Assembly (NCBI GenBank): GCA_949752795.1 | Contig: CATKHW010000283.1 | Span: 806,001 to 870,000 of the forward strand | DNA from: Hyperoodon ampullatus | Taxonomy: Eukaryota; Chordata; Mammalia; Artiodactyla; Ziphiidae | Direction: 5' to 3' | DNA: 64,000 nucleotides | Part shown: positions 47,007 through 60,654 of the stretch, piece by piece | Numbering within the stretch: position 1 is the first letter of the stretch | How the letters are laid out: every line of letters begins with the position of its first letter | The notes under the pieces: model-generated | What the model was told of the DNA's origin: nothing | The model's database searches: none | Seen by the model: only the letters and a program-made list of their open reading frames with translations | Made by a program: the position numbers and the translations under genes

Positions 47007-49735
47007 CTATTCTGCCTTAGCGAGGTCCATTTTCAACAATGTGATTCCCTGAGGGCTGAGGATTAGCTGACCTGTGTAGCCTGACCCTGCCGGCCAGCCC
47101 TCCCCAGGTGTGCCTGGGTTGAGGTCAATATAAACAGCGCTGCAGGCAGCAATAGCCCCTGAAGCTGTGCCTGACTCCATATTCTCTGCCCCGTCAGCAG
47201 TGTCGGGGCTGTGCTGGTGGGAGGGAGTGAAGGGCCACGGCTTTGTGGGTGGCCCGGTGTGAGTGGGTCTCTGCTGGACTTTCTGCAGGAGTTGCCAGGC
47301 TTCCACCTGTAATGAAGAGGATGTGTCACCCATACATTCCGCTGGAATTTCTCTCCGGACAGAGGTGAGGAAGGAAAAAAGCAGTGGGGGCCGGGACAGG
47401 AGGGGTATCTCAGGCAGGGCAATGGAAAGCTTCCAGAAGTGCGCCCAGGGCCAGGACCATCCTGACTGGCCTGCAGGCACCAAGTTGGCCTGCGTGCTGT
47501 CGCTGGTGTGGCTCCACGGCCCTTCCTCTAGGCTTTCAAGCCCTTGTACATATTCAGGTGTTTTACCTGGGAAGGGTGGGAAAAGTTCAACAGCAGCTGG
47601 CCTGGGGCTCAGCTCACGGTTACTCACAGATGCCTCGGCATGGCCCCCCGCTTTGCAATGAGGACGCTCCTTGCGTAGGAGTGGGCTGCTGGCTCTATGG
47701 GAGATGATTCCCCACCTCTGACCAATTTCAGAATTGTTTACCGATGGAGCAAGTGCCCTGATTGTGTTTTCCTCTGTCTAACTCGTGGGTTCAGGTTTTT
47801 TTTTTCTTTTTTGGTTCAAGTTAGATTTTATTCCTCTTTTATGTATTTATAGATATAAGCATGGAAATAATTCATTCATATAAATACATCTGTGTGAAGG
47901 GAAGAACTTTTTTCTGTTTTATTTTTAAATTTTATTTTTTAAAATTTTGAAATTTAATTTTATTTATTTTTTATACAGCAGGTTATTATTAGTTATGTAT
48001 TTTATGCATATACATGTATACAGGTCAATCCCAATCTCCCAACTCACCCCAACACCACCTCCCCGTGGCTTCCCACACTTGGTGTCCATACGTGGGTTCT
48101 CTACCTCTGTGTCTCTATTTCTTCCCTGCAAACCAGTTCATCTGTACCATTTTTCTAGGTCCCACATATATGCATTAATATACAATATTTGTTTGTCTCT
48201 TTCTGACTTACTTCATTCTGTATGACAGTCTCTAGATCCATCGACGTCTCTACAAATAACCCAGTTTCATTCCTTCTTATGGCTGAGTAATATTCCATTT
48301 TATATATGTACCACATCTTTATCCATTCGTCTGTCTGTGGGTATTTAGGTTGCTTCCATTACCTGGCTATCGTAAATAGTGCTGAAATGAGCATTGTGGT
48401 GGATGTGCCTTTTTGATTTATGGTTTTCTCTGGGTATATGCCCAGAAGTGGGATTGCTGAATCATATGGTAATTCTATTTCTAGTTTTTTTAAGGAAACT
48501 CCATACTGTTCTCCATCGTGACTGTATCAATTTACATTTCCACCACTAGTGGAAGAGGGATCCTTTTGTCCACACCCTCCCCAGAATTCGTTGTTTGTAG
48601 ATTTTCTGATGATGCCAATTGTAACAGGTGTGAGGTGATACCTCATTGTAGTTTTGATTTGCATTTCTCTAATAATTAGTGATGTTGAGCAGCTTTTCAT
48701 GTGCGTCTTGGCCATCTCTGTGTCTTCTTTGAAGAAACGTCTCTTTAGATCTTCTGCCCATTTTTGTATTGGGTTGTTTGTTTTTTTAATATTAAGCTGC
48801 ATGAGCTCTTTATATATATTGGAGATTAAACTTTTGTCCATTGATTCGTTTGCAAATATTTTCGCCCATTCTGAGGGATGCTTTTTGCCATTCCCGTTTT
48901 ATTAACAAAAAAAGAAAGAAAGAAAAAGAAGCAGAACACTAATGTGTGTAAAATATGCCTCTTGAAACTGTCGTTTTGAAATATGGACGTCCTTTGAATT
49001 TTTTGGTCGATATATGAACCCAGGATTTGTTTTCAGGGCAGGTGTCATTTACAGGCCTGCAATGATTTTGAATATCAACTGACCATTAGCGCTGGGATTA
49101 AAGCTGCTGTTGTGTGAAACGGCCACAAGGTGGCAGCAGGTCTCCCTTACCAAATCTGGTTACTGGGGCAACAGAGCCTCAATGGAAGTCGTGTTCTAGA
49201 TTGGAATTTAGAATGGAATGTGCCAGGAGAAAGCCCCTCAAGTTTGCCTCACTACTTCTTGTTCGTGTTTTTAATTTAATTTTTTATTTTTTATTACAGC
49301 AAATTTGATTACAATGTTTGGCTTGTTGTAGGTGTGGAAGATGTGGTTCTTTTACACATACACATATGTCTGTTCTTCCTGGGATCCTTTTCCCATGTAC
49401 CTTATGACAGAATGTTGAGTAGTCTTCTCTTGGTATTCTGTAGGTCTTTGGTGATTATATATGTCACCTGTGTTTGTATATGTCTGTTAACCCCAATATC
49501 ATAATGAAACCAATCCTCACACCTTTCCATTGGTGAACCATAAGTTTGTTGAATGAATCTGTGATTGCCCTTCTCCGTGGAAATATCTGCCTTGGTATCC
49601 ATTTTTCGGTCACACCTATAAGAGATATGATATGATATGTGTGTTTCACTTTCTGACTTACAACAACTCACGTGCTTACCTCTAGACACACCTACGGTGC
49701 TACAAATGGCATTGTGTCCTTTTATTCCTTGGCTT
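47007..49735. repeat. Array 2 unit 5 (type B)
   Basis: L1-A is at 47917-48903, the CTCF-like site at 49123-49136, L1-B at 49265-49735. Type B marks: CCCGTGGCTTCC, ATACGTGGGTTC, CAAATAACCC, CATACATTCCGC. These are shared with unit 10, 13.65 kb (five units) to the right. Confidence 0.93.
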
Positions 49736-52465
49736 CTATTCTGCCTTAGCGAGGTCCATTTTCAACAATGTGATTCCCTGAGGGCTGAGGATTAGCTGAC
49801 CTGGGTAGCCTGACCCTGCCGGCCGGCCCTCCCCAGGTGTGCCTGGGTTGAGGTCAATATAAACAGCGCTGCAGGCAGCAATAGCCCCTGAAGCTGTGCC
49901 TGACTCCATATTCTCTGCCCCGTCAGCAGTGTCGGGGCTGTGCTCGTGGGAGGGAGTGAGGGGCCACGGCTTTGTGGGTGGCCCGGTGTGAGTGGGTCTC
50001 TGCTGGACTTTCTGCAGGAGTTGCCAGGCTTCCACCTGTAATGAAGAGGATGTGTCACCCATACCTTCCGCTGGAATTTCTCTCCGGACAGAGGTGAGGA
50101 AGGAAAAAAGCAGTGGGGGCCGGGACAGGAGGGGTATCTCAGGCAGGGCAATGGAAAGCTTCCAGAAGAGCGCCCAGGGCCAGGACCATCCTGACTGGCC
50201 TGCAGGAAGCAAGTTGGCCTGCATGCTGTCGCTGGTGTGGCTCCACGGCCCTTCCTCTAGGCTTTCAAGCCCTTGTACATATTCAGGTGTTTTACCTGTG
50301 AAGGGTGGGAAAAGTTCAACAGCAGCTGGCCTGGGGCTCAGCTCACGGTTACTCACAGATGCCTCGGCATGGCCCCCCGCTTTGCAATGAGGACGCTCCT
50401 TGCGTAGGAGTGGGCTGCTGGCTCTATGGGAGATGATTCCCCACCTCTGACCAATTTCAGAATTGTTTACCGATGGAGCAAGTGCCCTGATTGTGTTTTC
50501 CTCTGTCTAACTCGTGGGTTCAGGTTTTTTTTTTTCTTTTTTGGTTCAAGTTAGATTTTATTCCTCTTTTATGTATTTATAGATATAAGCATGGAAATAA
50601 TTCATTCATATAAATACATCTGTGTGAAGGGAAGATCTTTTTTCTGTTTTATTTTTAAATTTTATTTTTTAAAATTTTGAAATTTAATTTTATTTATTTT
50701 TTATACAGCAGGTTATTATTAGTTATGTATTTTATGCATATACATGTATACAGGTCAATCCCAATCTCCCAACTCACCCCAACACCACCTCCCCATGGCT
50801 TCCCACACTTGGTGTCCATACGTGTGGTCTCTACCTCTGTGTCTCTATTTCTTCCCTGCAAACCAGTTCATCTGTACCATTTTTCTAGGTTCCACATATA
50901 TGCATTAATATACAATATTTGTTTGTCTCTTTCTGACTTACTTCATTCTGTATGACAGTCTCTAGATCCATCGACGTCTCTACAAATGACCCAGTTTCAT
51001 TCCTTCTTATGGCTGAGTAATATTCCATTTTATATATGTACCACATCTTTATCCATTCGTCTGTCTGTGGGTATTTAGGTTGCTTCCATTACCTGGCTAT
51101 CGTAAATAGTGCTGAAATGAGCATTGTGGTGAATGTGCCTTTTTGATTTATGGTTTTCTCTGGGTATATGCCCAGAAGTGGGATTGCTGAATCATATGGT
51201 AATTCTATTTCTAGTTTTTTTAAGGAAACTCCATACTGTTCTCCATCGTGACTGTATCAATTTACATTTCCACCACTAGTGGAAGAGGGATCCTTTTGTC
51301 CACACCCTCCCCAGAATTCGTTGTTTGTAGATTTTCTGATGATGCCGATTCTAACAGGTGTGAGGTGATACCTCATTGTAGTTTTGATTTGCATTTCTCT
51401 AATAATTAGTGATGTTGAGCAGCTTTTCATGTGCGTCTTGGCCATCTCTGTGTCTTCTTTGAAGAAACGTCTCTTTAGATCTTCTGCCCATTTTTGTATT
51501 GGGTTGTTTGTTTTTTTAATATTAAGCTGCATGAGCTCTTTATATATATTGGAGATTAAACTTTTGTCCATTGATTCGTTTGCAAATATTTTCGCCCATT
51601 CTGAGGGATGCTTTTTGCCATTCCCGTTTTTTTAACAGAAAAAGAAAGAAAGGAAAAGAAGCAGAACACTAATGTGTGTAAAATATGCCTTTTGAAACTG
51701 TCGTTTTGAAATATGGACGTCCTTTGAATTTTTTGGTCGATATATGAACCCAGGATTTGTTTTCAGGGCAGGTGTCATTTACAGGCCTGCAATGATTTTG
51801 AATATCAACTGACCATTAGCGCTGGGATTAAAGCTGCTGTTGTGTGAAACGGCCACAAGGTGGCAGCAGGTCTCCCTTACCAAATCTGGTTACTGGGGCA
51901 ACAGAGCCTCAATGGAAGTCGTGTTCTAGATTGGAATTTAGAATGGAATGTGCCAGGAGAAAGCCCCTCAAGTTTGCCTCACTACTTCTTGTTCGTGTTT
52001 TTAATTTAATTTTTTATTTTTTATTACAGCAAATTTGATTACAATGTTTGGCTTGTTGTAGGTGTGGAAGATGTGGTTCTTTTACACATACACATATGTC
52101 TACTCTTCCTGGGATCCTTTTCCCATGTACCTTATGACAGAATGTTGAGTAGTCTTCTCTTGGTATTCTGTAGGTCTTTGGTGATTATATATGTCACCTG
52201 TGTTTGTATATGTCTGTTAACCCCAATATCATAATGAAACCAATCCTCACACCTTTCCATTGGTGAACCATAAGTTTGTTGAATGAATCTCTGATTGCCC
52301 TTCTCCGTGGAAATATCTGCCCTGGTATCCATTTTTCGGTCACACCTATAAGAGATATGATATGATATGTGTCTTTCACTTTCTGACTTACAACAACTCA
52401 CGTGCTTACCTCTAGACACACCTACGGTGCTACAAATGGCATTGTGTCCTTTTATTCCTTGGCTT
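49736..52465. repeat. Array 2 unit 6 (type A)
   Basis: L1-A is at 50647-51633, the CTCF-like site at 51853-51866, L1-B at 51995-52465. It has the type A marks plus CTACTCTTCCTGGG (about 52100) and GTGCTCGTGGG (about 49942). The first of these is shared only with unit 8, the second with units 7 and 8. Confidence 0.93.
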
Positions 52466-55195
52466 CTATTCTGCCTTAGCGAGGTCCATTTTCAACAATG
52501 TGATTCCCTGAGGGCTGAGGATTAGCTGACCTGGGTAGCCTGACCCTGCCGGCCGGCCCTCCCCAGGTGTGCCTGGGTTGAGGTCAATATAAACAGCGCT
52601 GCAGGCAGCAATAGCCCCTGAAGCTGTGCCTGACTCCATATTCTCTGCCCCGTCAGCAGTGTCGGGGCTGTGCTCGTGGGAGGGAGTGAGGGGCCACGGC
52701 TTTGTGGGTGGCCCGGTGTGAGTGGGTCTCTGCTGGACTTTCTGCAGGAGTTGCCAGGCTTCCACCTGTAATGAAGAGGATGTGTCACCCATACCTTCCG
52801 CTGGAATTTCTCTCCGGACAGAGGTGAGGAAGGAAAAAGGCAGTGGGGGCCGGGACAGGAGGGGTATCTCAGGCAGGGCAATGGAAAGCTTCCAGAAGAG
52901 CGCCCAGGGCCAGGACCATCCTGACTGGCCTGCAGGCACCAAGTTGGCCTGCGTGCTGTCGCTGGTGTGGCTCCACGACCCTTCCTCTAGGTTTTCAAGC
53001 CCTTGTACATATTCAGGTGTTTTACCTGGGAAACGTGGGAAAAGTTCAACAGCAGCTGGCCTGGGGCTCAGCTCACGGTTACTCACAGATGCCTCGGCAT
53101 GGCCCCCCGCTTTGCAATGAGGACGCTCCTTGCGTAGGAGTGGGCTGCTAGCTCTATGGGAGATGATTCCCCACCTCTGACCAATTTCAGAATTGTTTAC
53201 CGATGGAGCAAGTGCCCTGATTGTGTTTTCCTCTGTCTAACTCGTGGGTTCAGGTTTTTTTTTTTCTTTTTTGGTTCAAGTTAGATTTTATTCCTCTTTT
53301 ATGTATTTATAGATATAAGCATGGAAATAATTCATTCATATAAATACATCTGTGTGAAGGGAAGAACTTTTTTCTGTTTTATTTTTAAATTTTATTTTTT
53401 AAAATTTTGAAATTTAATTTTATTTATTTATTATACAGCAGGTTACTATTAGTAATGTATTTTATGCATATACATGTATACAGGTCAATCCCAATCTCCC
53501 AACTCACCCCAACACCACCTCCCCATGGCTTCCCACACTTGGTGTCCATACGTGTGTTCTCTACCTCTGTGTCTCTATTTCTTCCCTGCAAACCAGTTCA
53601 TCTGTACCATTTTTCTAGGTTCCACATATATGCATTAATATACAATATTTGTTTGTCTCTTTCTGACTTACTTCATTCTGTATGACAGTCTCTAAATCCA
53701 TCGACGTCTCTACAAATGACCCAGTTTCATTCCTTCTTATGGTTGAGTAATATTCCATTTTATATATGTACCACATCTTTATCCATTCGTCTGTCTGTGG
53801 GTATTTAGGTTGCTTCCATTACCTGGCTATCGTAAATAGTGCTGAAATGAGCATTGTGGTGAATGTGCCTTTTTGATTTATGGTTTTATCTGGGTATATG
53901 CCCAGAAGTGGGATTGCTGAATCATATGGTAATTCTATTTCTAGTTTTTTTAAGGAAACTCCATACTGTTCTCCATCGTGACTGTATCAATTTACATTTC
54001 CACCACTAGTGGAAGAGGGATCCTTTTGTCCACACCCTCCCCAGAATTCGTTGTTTGTAGATTTTCTGATGATGCCAGTTGTAACAGGTGTGAGGTGATA
54101 CCTCATTGTAGATTTTATTTGCATTTCTCTAATAATTAGTGATGTTGAGCAGCTTTTCATGTGTGTCTTGGCCATCTCTGTGTCTTCTTTGAAGAAACGT
54201 CTCTTTAGATCTTCTGCCCATTTTTGTATTGGGTTGTTTGTTTTTTTAATATTAAGCTGCATGAGCTCTTTATATATATTGGAGATTAAACCTTTGTCCA
54301 TTGATTCGTTTGCAAATATTTTCGCCCATTCTGAGGGATGCTTTTTGCCATTCCCCTTTTTTTAACAAAAAAAGAAAGAAAGAAAAAGAAGCAGAACACT
54401 AATGTGTGTAAAATATGCCTCTTGAAACTGTCGTTTTGAAATATGGACGTCCTTTGAATTTTTTGGTCGATATATGAACCCAGGATTTGTTTTCAGGGCA
54501 GGTGTCATTTACAGGCCTGCAATGATTTTGAATATCAACTGACCATTAGCGCTGGGATTAAAGCTGCTGTTGTGTGAAACGGCCACAAGGTGGCAGCAGG
54601 TCTCCCTTACCAAATCTGGTTACTGGGGCAACAGAGCCTCAATGGAAGTCGTGTTCTAGATTGGAATTTAGAATGGAATGTGCCAGGAGAAAGCCCCTCA
54701 AGTTTGCCTCACTACTTCTTGTTCGTGTTTTTAATTTAATTTTTTATTTTTTATTACAGCAAATTTGATTACAATGTTTGGCTTGTTGTAGGTGTGGAAG
54801 ATGTGGTTCTTTTACACATACACATATGTCTGTTCTTCCTGGGATCCTTTTCCCATGTACCTTATGACAGAATGTTGAGTAGTCTTCTCTTGGTATTCTG
54901 TAGGACTTTGGTGATTATATATGTCACCTGTGTTTGTATATGTCTGTTAACCCCAATATCATAATGAAACCAATCCTCACACCTTTCCATTGGTGAACCA
55001 TAAGTTTGTTGAATGAATCTCTGATTGCCCTTCTCCGTGGAAATATCTGCCTTGGTATCCATTTTTCGGTCACACCTATAAGAGATATGATATGATATGT
55101 GTGTTTCACTTTCTGACTTACAACAACTCACGTGCTTACCTCTAGACACACCTACGGTGCTACAAATGGCATTGTGTCCTTTTATTCCTTGGCTT
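52466..55195. repeat. Array 2 unit 7 (type C)
   Basis: L1-A is at 53377-54363, the CTCF-like site at 54583-54596, L1-B at 54725-55195. Type C marks: TTATTTATTATACAGCAGG, GGTTACTATTAGTAATG, GCCAGTTGTAAC, CATGTGTGTCTTGG. All are shared with unit 9. Confidence 0.93.
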
Positions 55196-57925
55196 CTATT
55201 CTGCCTTAGCGAGGTCCATTTTCAACAATGTGATTCCCTGAGGGCTGAGGATTAGCTGACCTGGGTAGCCTGACCCTGCCGGCCGGCCCTCCCCAGGTGT
55301 GCCTGGGTTGAGGTCAATATAAACAGCGCTGCAGGCAGCAATAGCCCCTGAAGCTGTGCCTGACTCCATATTCTCTGCCCCGTCAGCAGTGTCGGGGCTG
55401 TGCTCGTGGGAGGGAGTGAGGGGCCACGGCTTTGTGGGTGGCCCGGTGTGAGTGGGTCTCTGCTGGACTTTCTGCAGGAGTTGCCAGGCTTCCACCTGTA
55501 ATGAAGAGGATGTGTCACCCATACCTTCCGCTGGAATTTCTCTCCGGACAGAGGTGAGGAAGGAAAAAAGCAGTGGGGGCCGGGACAGGAGGGGTATCTC
55601 AGGCAGGGCAATGGAAAGCTTCCAGAAGAGCGCCCAGGGCCAGGACCATCCTGACTGGCCTGCAGGCACCAAGTTGGCCTGCGTGCTGTCGCTGGTGTGG
55701 CTCCACGGCCCTTCCTCTAGGTTTTCAAGCCCTTGTACATATTCAGGTGTTTTACCTGGGAAGGGTGGGAAAAGTTCAACAGCAGCTGGCCTGGGGCTCA
55801 GCTCACGGTTACTCACAGATGACTCGGCATGGCCCCCCGCTTTGCAATGAGGACGCTCCTTGCGTAGGAGTGGGCTGCTGGCTCTATGGGAGATGATTCC
55901 CCACCTCTGACCAATTTCAGAATTGTTTACCGATGGAGCAAGTGCCCTGATTGTGTTTTCCTCTGTCTAACTCGTGGGTTCAGGTTTTTTTTTTTCTTTT
56001 TTGGTTCAAGTTAGATTTTATTCCTCTTTTATGTATTTATAGATATAAGCATGGAAATAATTCATTCATATAAATACATCTGTGTGAAGGGAAGAACTTT
56101 TTTCTGTTTTATTTTTAAATTTTATTTTTTAAAATTTTGAAATTTAATTTTATTTATTTTTTATACAGCAGGTTATTATTAGTTATGTATTTTATGCATA
56201 TACATGTATACAGGTCAATCCCAATCTCCCAACTCACCCCAACACCACCTCCCCATGGCTTCCCACACTTGGTGTCCATACGTGTGGTCTCTACCTCTGT
56301 GTCTCTATTTCTTCCCTGCAAACCAGTTCATCTGTACCATTTTTCTAGGTTCCACATATATGCATTAATATACAATATTTGTTTGTCTCTTTCTGACTTA
56401 CTTCATTCTGTATGACAGTCTCTAGATCCATCGACGTCTCTACAAATGACCCAGTTTCATTCCTTCTTATGGCTGAGTAATATTCCATTTTATATATGTA
56501 CCACATCTTTATCCATTCGTCTGTCTGTGGGTATTTAGGTTGCTTCCATTACCTGGCTATCGTAAATAGTGCTGAAATGAGCATTGTGGTGAATGTGCCT
56601 TTTTGATTTATGGTTTTCTCTGGGTATATGCCCAGAAGTGGGATTGCTGAATCATATGGTAATTCTATTTCTAGTTTTTTTAAGGAAACTCCATACTGTT
56701 CTCCATCGTGACTGTATCAATTTACATTTCCACCACTAGTGGAAGAGGGATCCTTTTGTCCACACCCTCCCCAGAATTCGTTGTTTGTAGATTTTCTGAT
56801 GATGCCGATTCTAACAGGTGTGAGGTGATACCTCATTGTAGTTTTGATTTGCATTTCTCTAATAATTAGTGATGTTGAGCAGCTTTTCATGTGCGTCTTG
56901 ACCATCTCTGTGTCTTCTTTGAAGAAACGTCTCTTTAGATCTTCTGCCCATTTTTGTATTGGGTTGTTTGTTTTTTTAATATTAAGCTGCATGAGCTCTT
57001 TATATATATTGGAGATTAAACTTTTGTCCATTGATTCGTTTGCAAATATTTTCGCCCATTCTGAGGGATGCTTTTTGCCATTCCCGTTTTTTTAACAGAA
57101 AAAGAAAGAAAGGAAAAGAAGCAGAACACTAATGTGTGTAAAATATGCCTTTTGAAACTGTCGTTTTGAAATATGGACGTCCTTTGAATTTTTTGGTCGA
57201 TATATGAACCCAGGATTTGTTTTCAGGGCAGGTGTCATTTACAGGCCTGCAATGATTTTGAATATCAACTGACCATTAGCGCTGGGATTAAAGCTGCTGT
57301 TGTGTGAAATGGCCACAAGGTGGCAGCAGGTCTCCCTTACCAAATCTGGTTACTGGGGCAACAGAGCCTCAATGGAAGTCGTGTTCTAGATTGGAATTTA
57401 GAATGGAATATGCCAGGAGAAAGCCCCTCTAGTTTGCCTCACTACTTCTTGTTCGTGTTTTTAATTTAATTTTTTATTTTTTATTACAGCAAATTTGATT
57501 ACAATGTTTGGCTTGTTGTAGGTGTGGAAGATGTGGTTCTTTTACACATACACATATGTCTACTCTTCCTGGGATCCTTTTCCCATGTACCTTATGACAG
57601 AATGTTGAGTAGTCTTCTCTTGGTATTCTGTAGGTCTTTGGTGATTATATATGTCACCTGTGTTTGTATATGTCTGTTAACCCCAATATCATAATGAAAC
57701 CAATCCTCACACCTTTCCATTGGTGAACTATAAGTTTGTTGAATGAATCTCTGATTGCCCTTCTCCGTGGAAATATCTGCCCTGGTATCCATTTATCGGT
57801 CACACCTATAAGAGATATGATATGATATGTGCCTTTCACTTTCTGACTTACAACAACTCACGTGCTTACCTCTAGACACACCTACGGTGCTACAAATGGC
57901 ATTGTGTCCTTTTATTCCTTGGCTT
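55196..57925. repeat. Array 2 unit 8 (type A)
   Basis: Near-copy of unit 6. L1-A is at 56107-57093, L1-B at 57455-57925. The CTCF-like site at 57313-57326 is intact although the base before GGCC is changed (GAAATGGCC instead of GAAACGGCC), which removes a CpG. Confidence 0.93.
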
Positions 57926-60654
57926 CTATTCTGCCTTAGCGAGGTCCATTTTCAACAATGTGATTCCCTGAGGGCTGAGGATTAGCTGACCTGGGTAGCC
58001 TGACCCTGCCGGCCGGCCCTCCACAGGTGTGCCTGGGTTGAGGTCAATATAAACAGCGCTGCAGGCAGCAATAGCCCCTGAAGCTGTGCCTGACTCCATA
58101 TTCTCTGCCCCGTCAGCAGTGTCGGGGCTGTGCTGGTGGGAGGGAGTGAGGGGCCACGGCTTTGTGGGTGGCCCGGTGTGAGTGGGTCTCTGCTGGACTT
58201 TCTGCAGGAGTTGCCAGGCTTCCACCTGTAATGAAGAGGATGTGTCACCCATACCTTCCGCTGGAATTTCTCTCCGGACAGAGGTGAGGAAGGAAAAAGG
58301 CAGTGGGGGCCGGGACAGGAGGGGTATCTCAGGCAGGGCAATGGAAAGCTTCCAGAAGAGCGCCCAGGGCCAGGACCATCCTGACTGGCCTGCAGGCACC
58401 AAGTTGGCCTGCGTGCTGTCGCTGGTGTGGCTCCACGGCCCTTCCTCTAGGTTTTCAAGCCCTTGTACATATTCAGGTGTTTTACCTGGGAAAGGTGGGA
58501 AAAGTTCAACAGCAGCTGGCCTGGGGCTCAGCTCACGGTTACTCACAGATGCCTCGGCATGGCCCCCCGCTTTGCAATGAGGACGCTCCTTGCGTAGGAG
58601 TGGGCTGCTAGCTCTATGGGAGATGATTCCCCACCTCTGACCAATTTCAGAATTGTTTACCGATGGAGCAAGTGCCCTGATTGTGTTTTCCTCTGTCTAA
58701 CTCGTGGGTTCAGGTTTTTTTTTTCTTTTTTGGTTCAAGTTAGATTTTATTCCTCTTTTATGTATTTATAGATATAAGCATGGAAATAATTCATTCATAT
58801 AAATACATCTGTGTGAAGGGAAGAACTTTTTTCTGTTTTATTTTTAAATTTTATTTTTTAAAATTTTGAAATTTAATTTTATTTATTTATTATACAGCAG
58901 GTTACTATTAGTAATGTATTTTATGCATATACATGTATACAGGTCAATCCCAATCTCCCAACTCACCCCAACACCACCTCCCCATGGCTTCCCACACTTG
59001 GTGTCCTTACGTGTGTTCTCTACCTCTGTGTCTCTATTTCTTCCCTGCAAACCAGTTCATCTGTACCATTTTTCTAGGTTCCACATATATGCATTAATAT
59101 ACAATATTTGTTTGTCTCTTTCTGACTTACTTCATTCTGTATGACAGTCTCTAAATCCATCGACGTCTCTACAAATGACCCAGTTTCATTCCTTCTTATG
59201 GTTGAGTAATATTCCATTTTATATATGTACCACATCTTTATCCATTCATCTGTCTGTGGGTATTTAGGTTGCTTCCATTACCTGGCTATCGTAAATAGTG
59301 CTGAAATGAGCATTGTGGTGAATGTGCCTTTTTGATTTATGGTTTTCTCTGGGTATATGCCCAGAAGTGGGATTGCTGAATCATATGGTAATTATATTTC
59401 TAGTTTTTTTAAGGAAACTCCATACTGTTCTCCATCGTGACTGTATCAATTTACATTTCCACCACTAGTGGAAGAGGGATCCTTTTGTCCACACCTTCCC
59501 CAGAATTCGTTGTTTGTAGATTTTCTGATGATGCCAGTTGTAACAGGTGTGAGGTGATACCTCATTGTAGATTTGATTTGCATTTCTCTAATAATTAGTG
59601 ATGTTGAGCAGCTTTTCATGTGTGTCTTGGCCATCTCTGTGTCTTCTTTGAAGAAACGTCTCTTTAGATCTTCTGCCCATTTTTGTATTGGGTTGTTTGT
59701 TTTTTTAATATTAAGCTGCATGAGCTCTTTATATATATTGGAGATTAAACCTTTGTCCATTGATTCGTTTGCAAATATTTTCGCCCATTCTGAGGGATGC
59801 TTTTTGCCATTCCCGTTTTTTTAACAAAAAAAGAAAGAAAGAAAAAGAAGCAGAACACTAATGTGTGTAAAATATGCCTTTTGAAACTGTCGTTTTGAAA
59901 TATGGACGTCCTTTGAATTTTTTGGTCGATATATGAACCCAGGATTTGTTTTCAGGGCAGGTGTCATTTACAGGCCTGCAATGATTTTGAATATCAACTG
60001 ACCATTAGCGCTGGGATTAAAGCTGCTGTTGTGTGAAACGGCCACAAGGTGGCAGCAGGTCTCCCTTACCAAATCTGGTTACTGGGGCAACAGAGCCTCA
60101 ATGGAAGTCGTGTTCTAGATTAGAATTTAGAATGGAATGTGCCAGGAGAAAGCCCCTCAAGTTTGTCTCACTACTTCTTGTTCGTGTTTTTAATTTAATT
60201 TTTTATTTTTTATTACAGCAAATTTGATTACAATGTTTGGCTTGTTGTAGGTGTGGAAGATGTGGTTCTTTTACACATACACATATGTCTGTTCTTCCTG
60301 GGATCCTTTTCCCATGTACCTTATGACAGAATGTTGAGTAGTCTTCTCTTGGTATTCTGTAGGTCTTTGGTGATTATATATGTCACCTGTGTTTGTATAT
60401 GTCTGTTAACCCCAATATCATAATGAAACCAATCCTCACACCTTTCCATTGGTGAACCATAAGTTTGTTGAATGAATCTGTGATTGCCCTTCTCCGTGGA
60501 AATATCTGCCCTGGTATCCATTTTTCGGTCACACCTATAAGAGATATGATATGATATGTGTCTTTCACTTTCTGACTTACAACAACTCACGTGCTTACCT
60601 CTAGACACACCTACGGTGCTACAAATGGCATTGTGTCCTTTTATTCCTTGGCTT
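57926..60654. repeat. Array 2 unit 9 (type C)
   Basis: Near-copy of unit 7. L1-A is at 58836-59822, the CTCF-like site at 60042-60055, L1-B at 60184-60654. Confidence 0.93.
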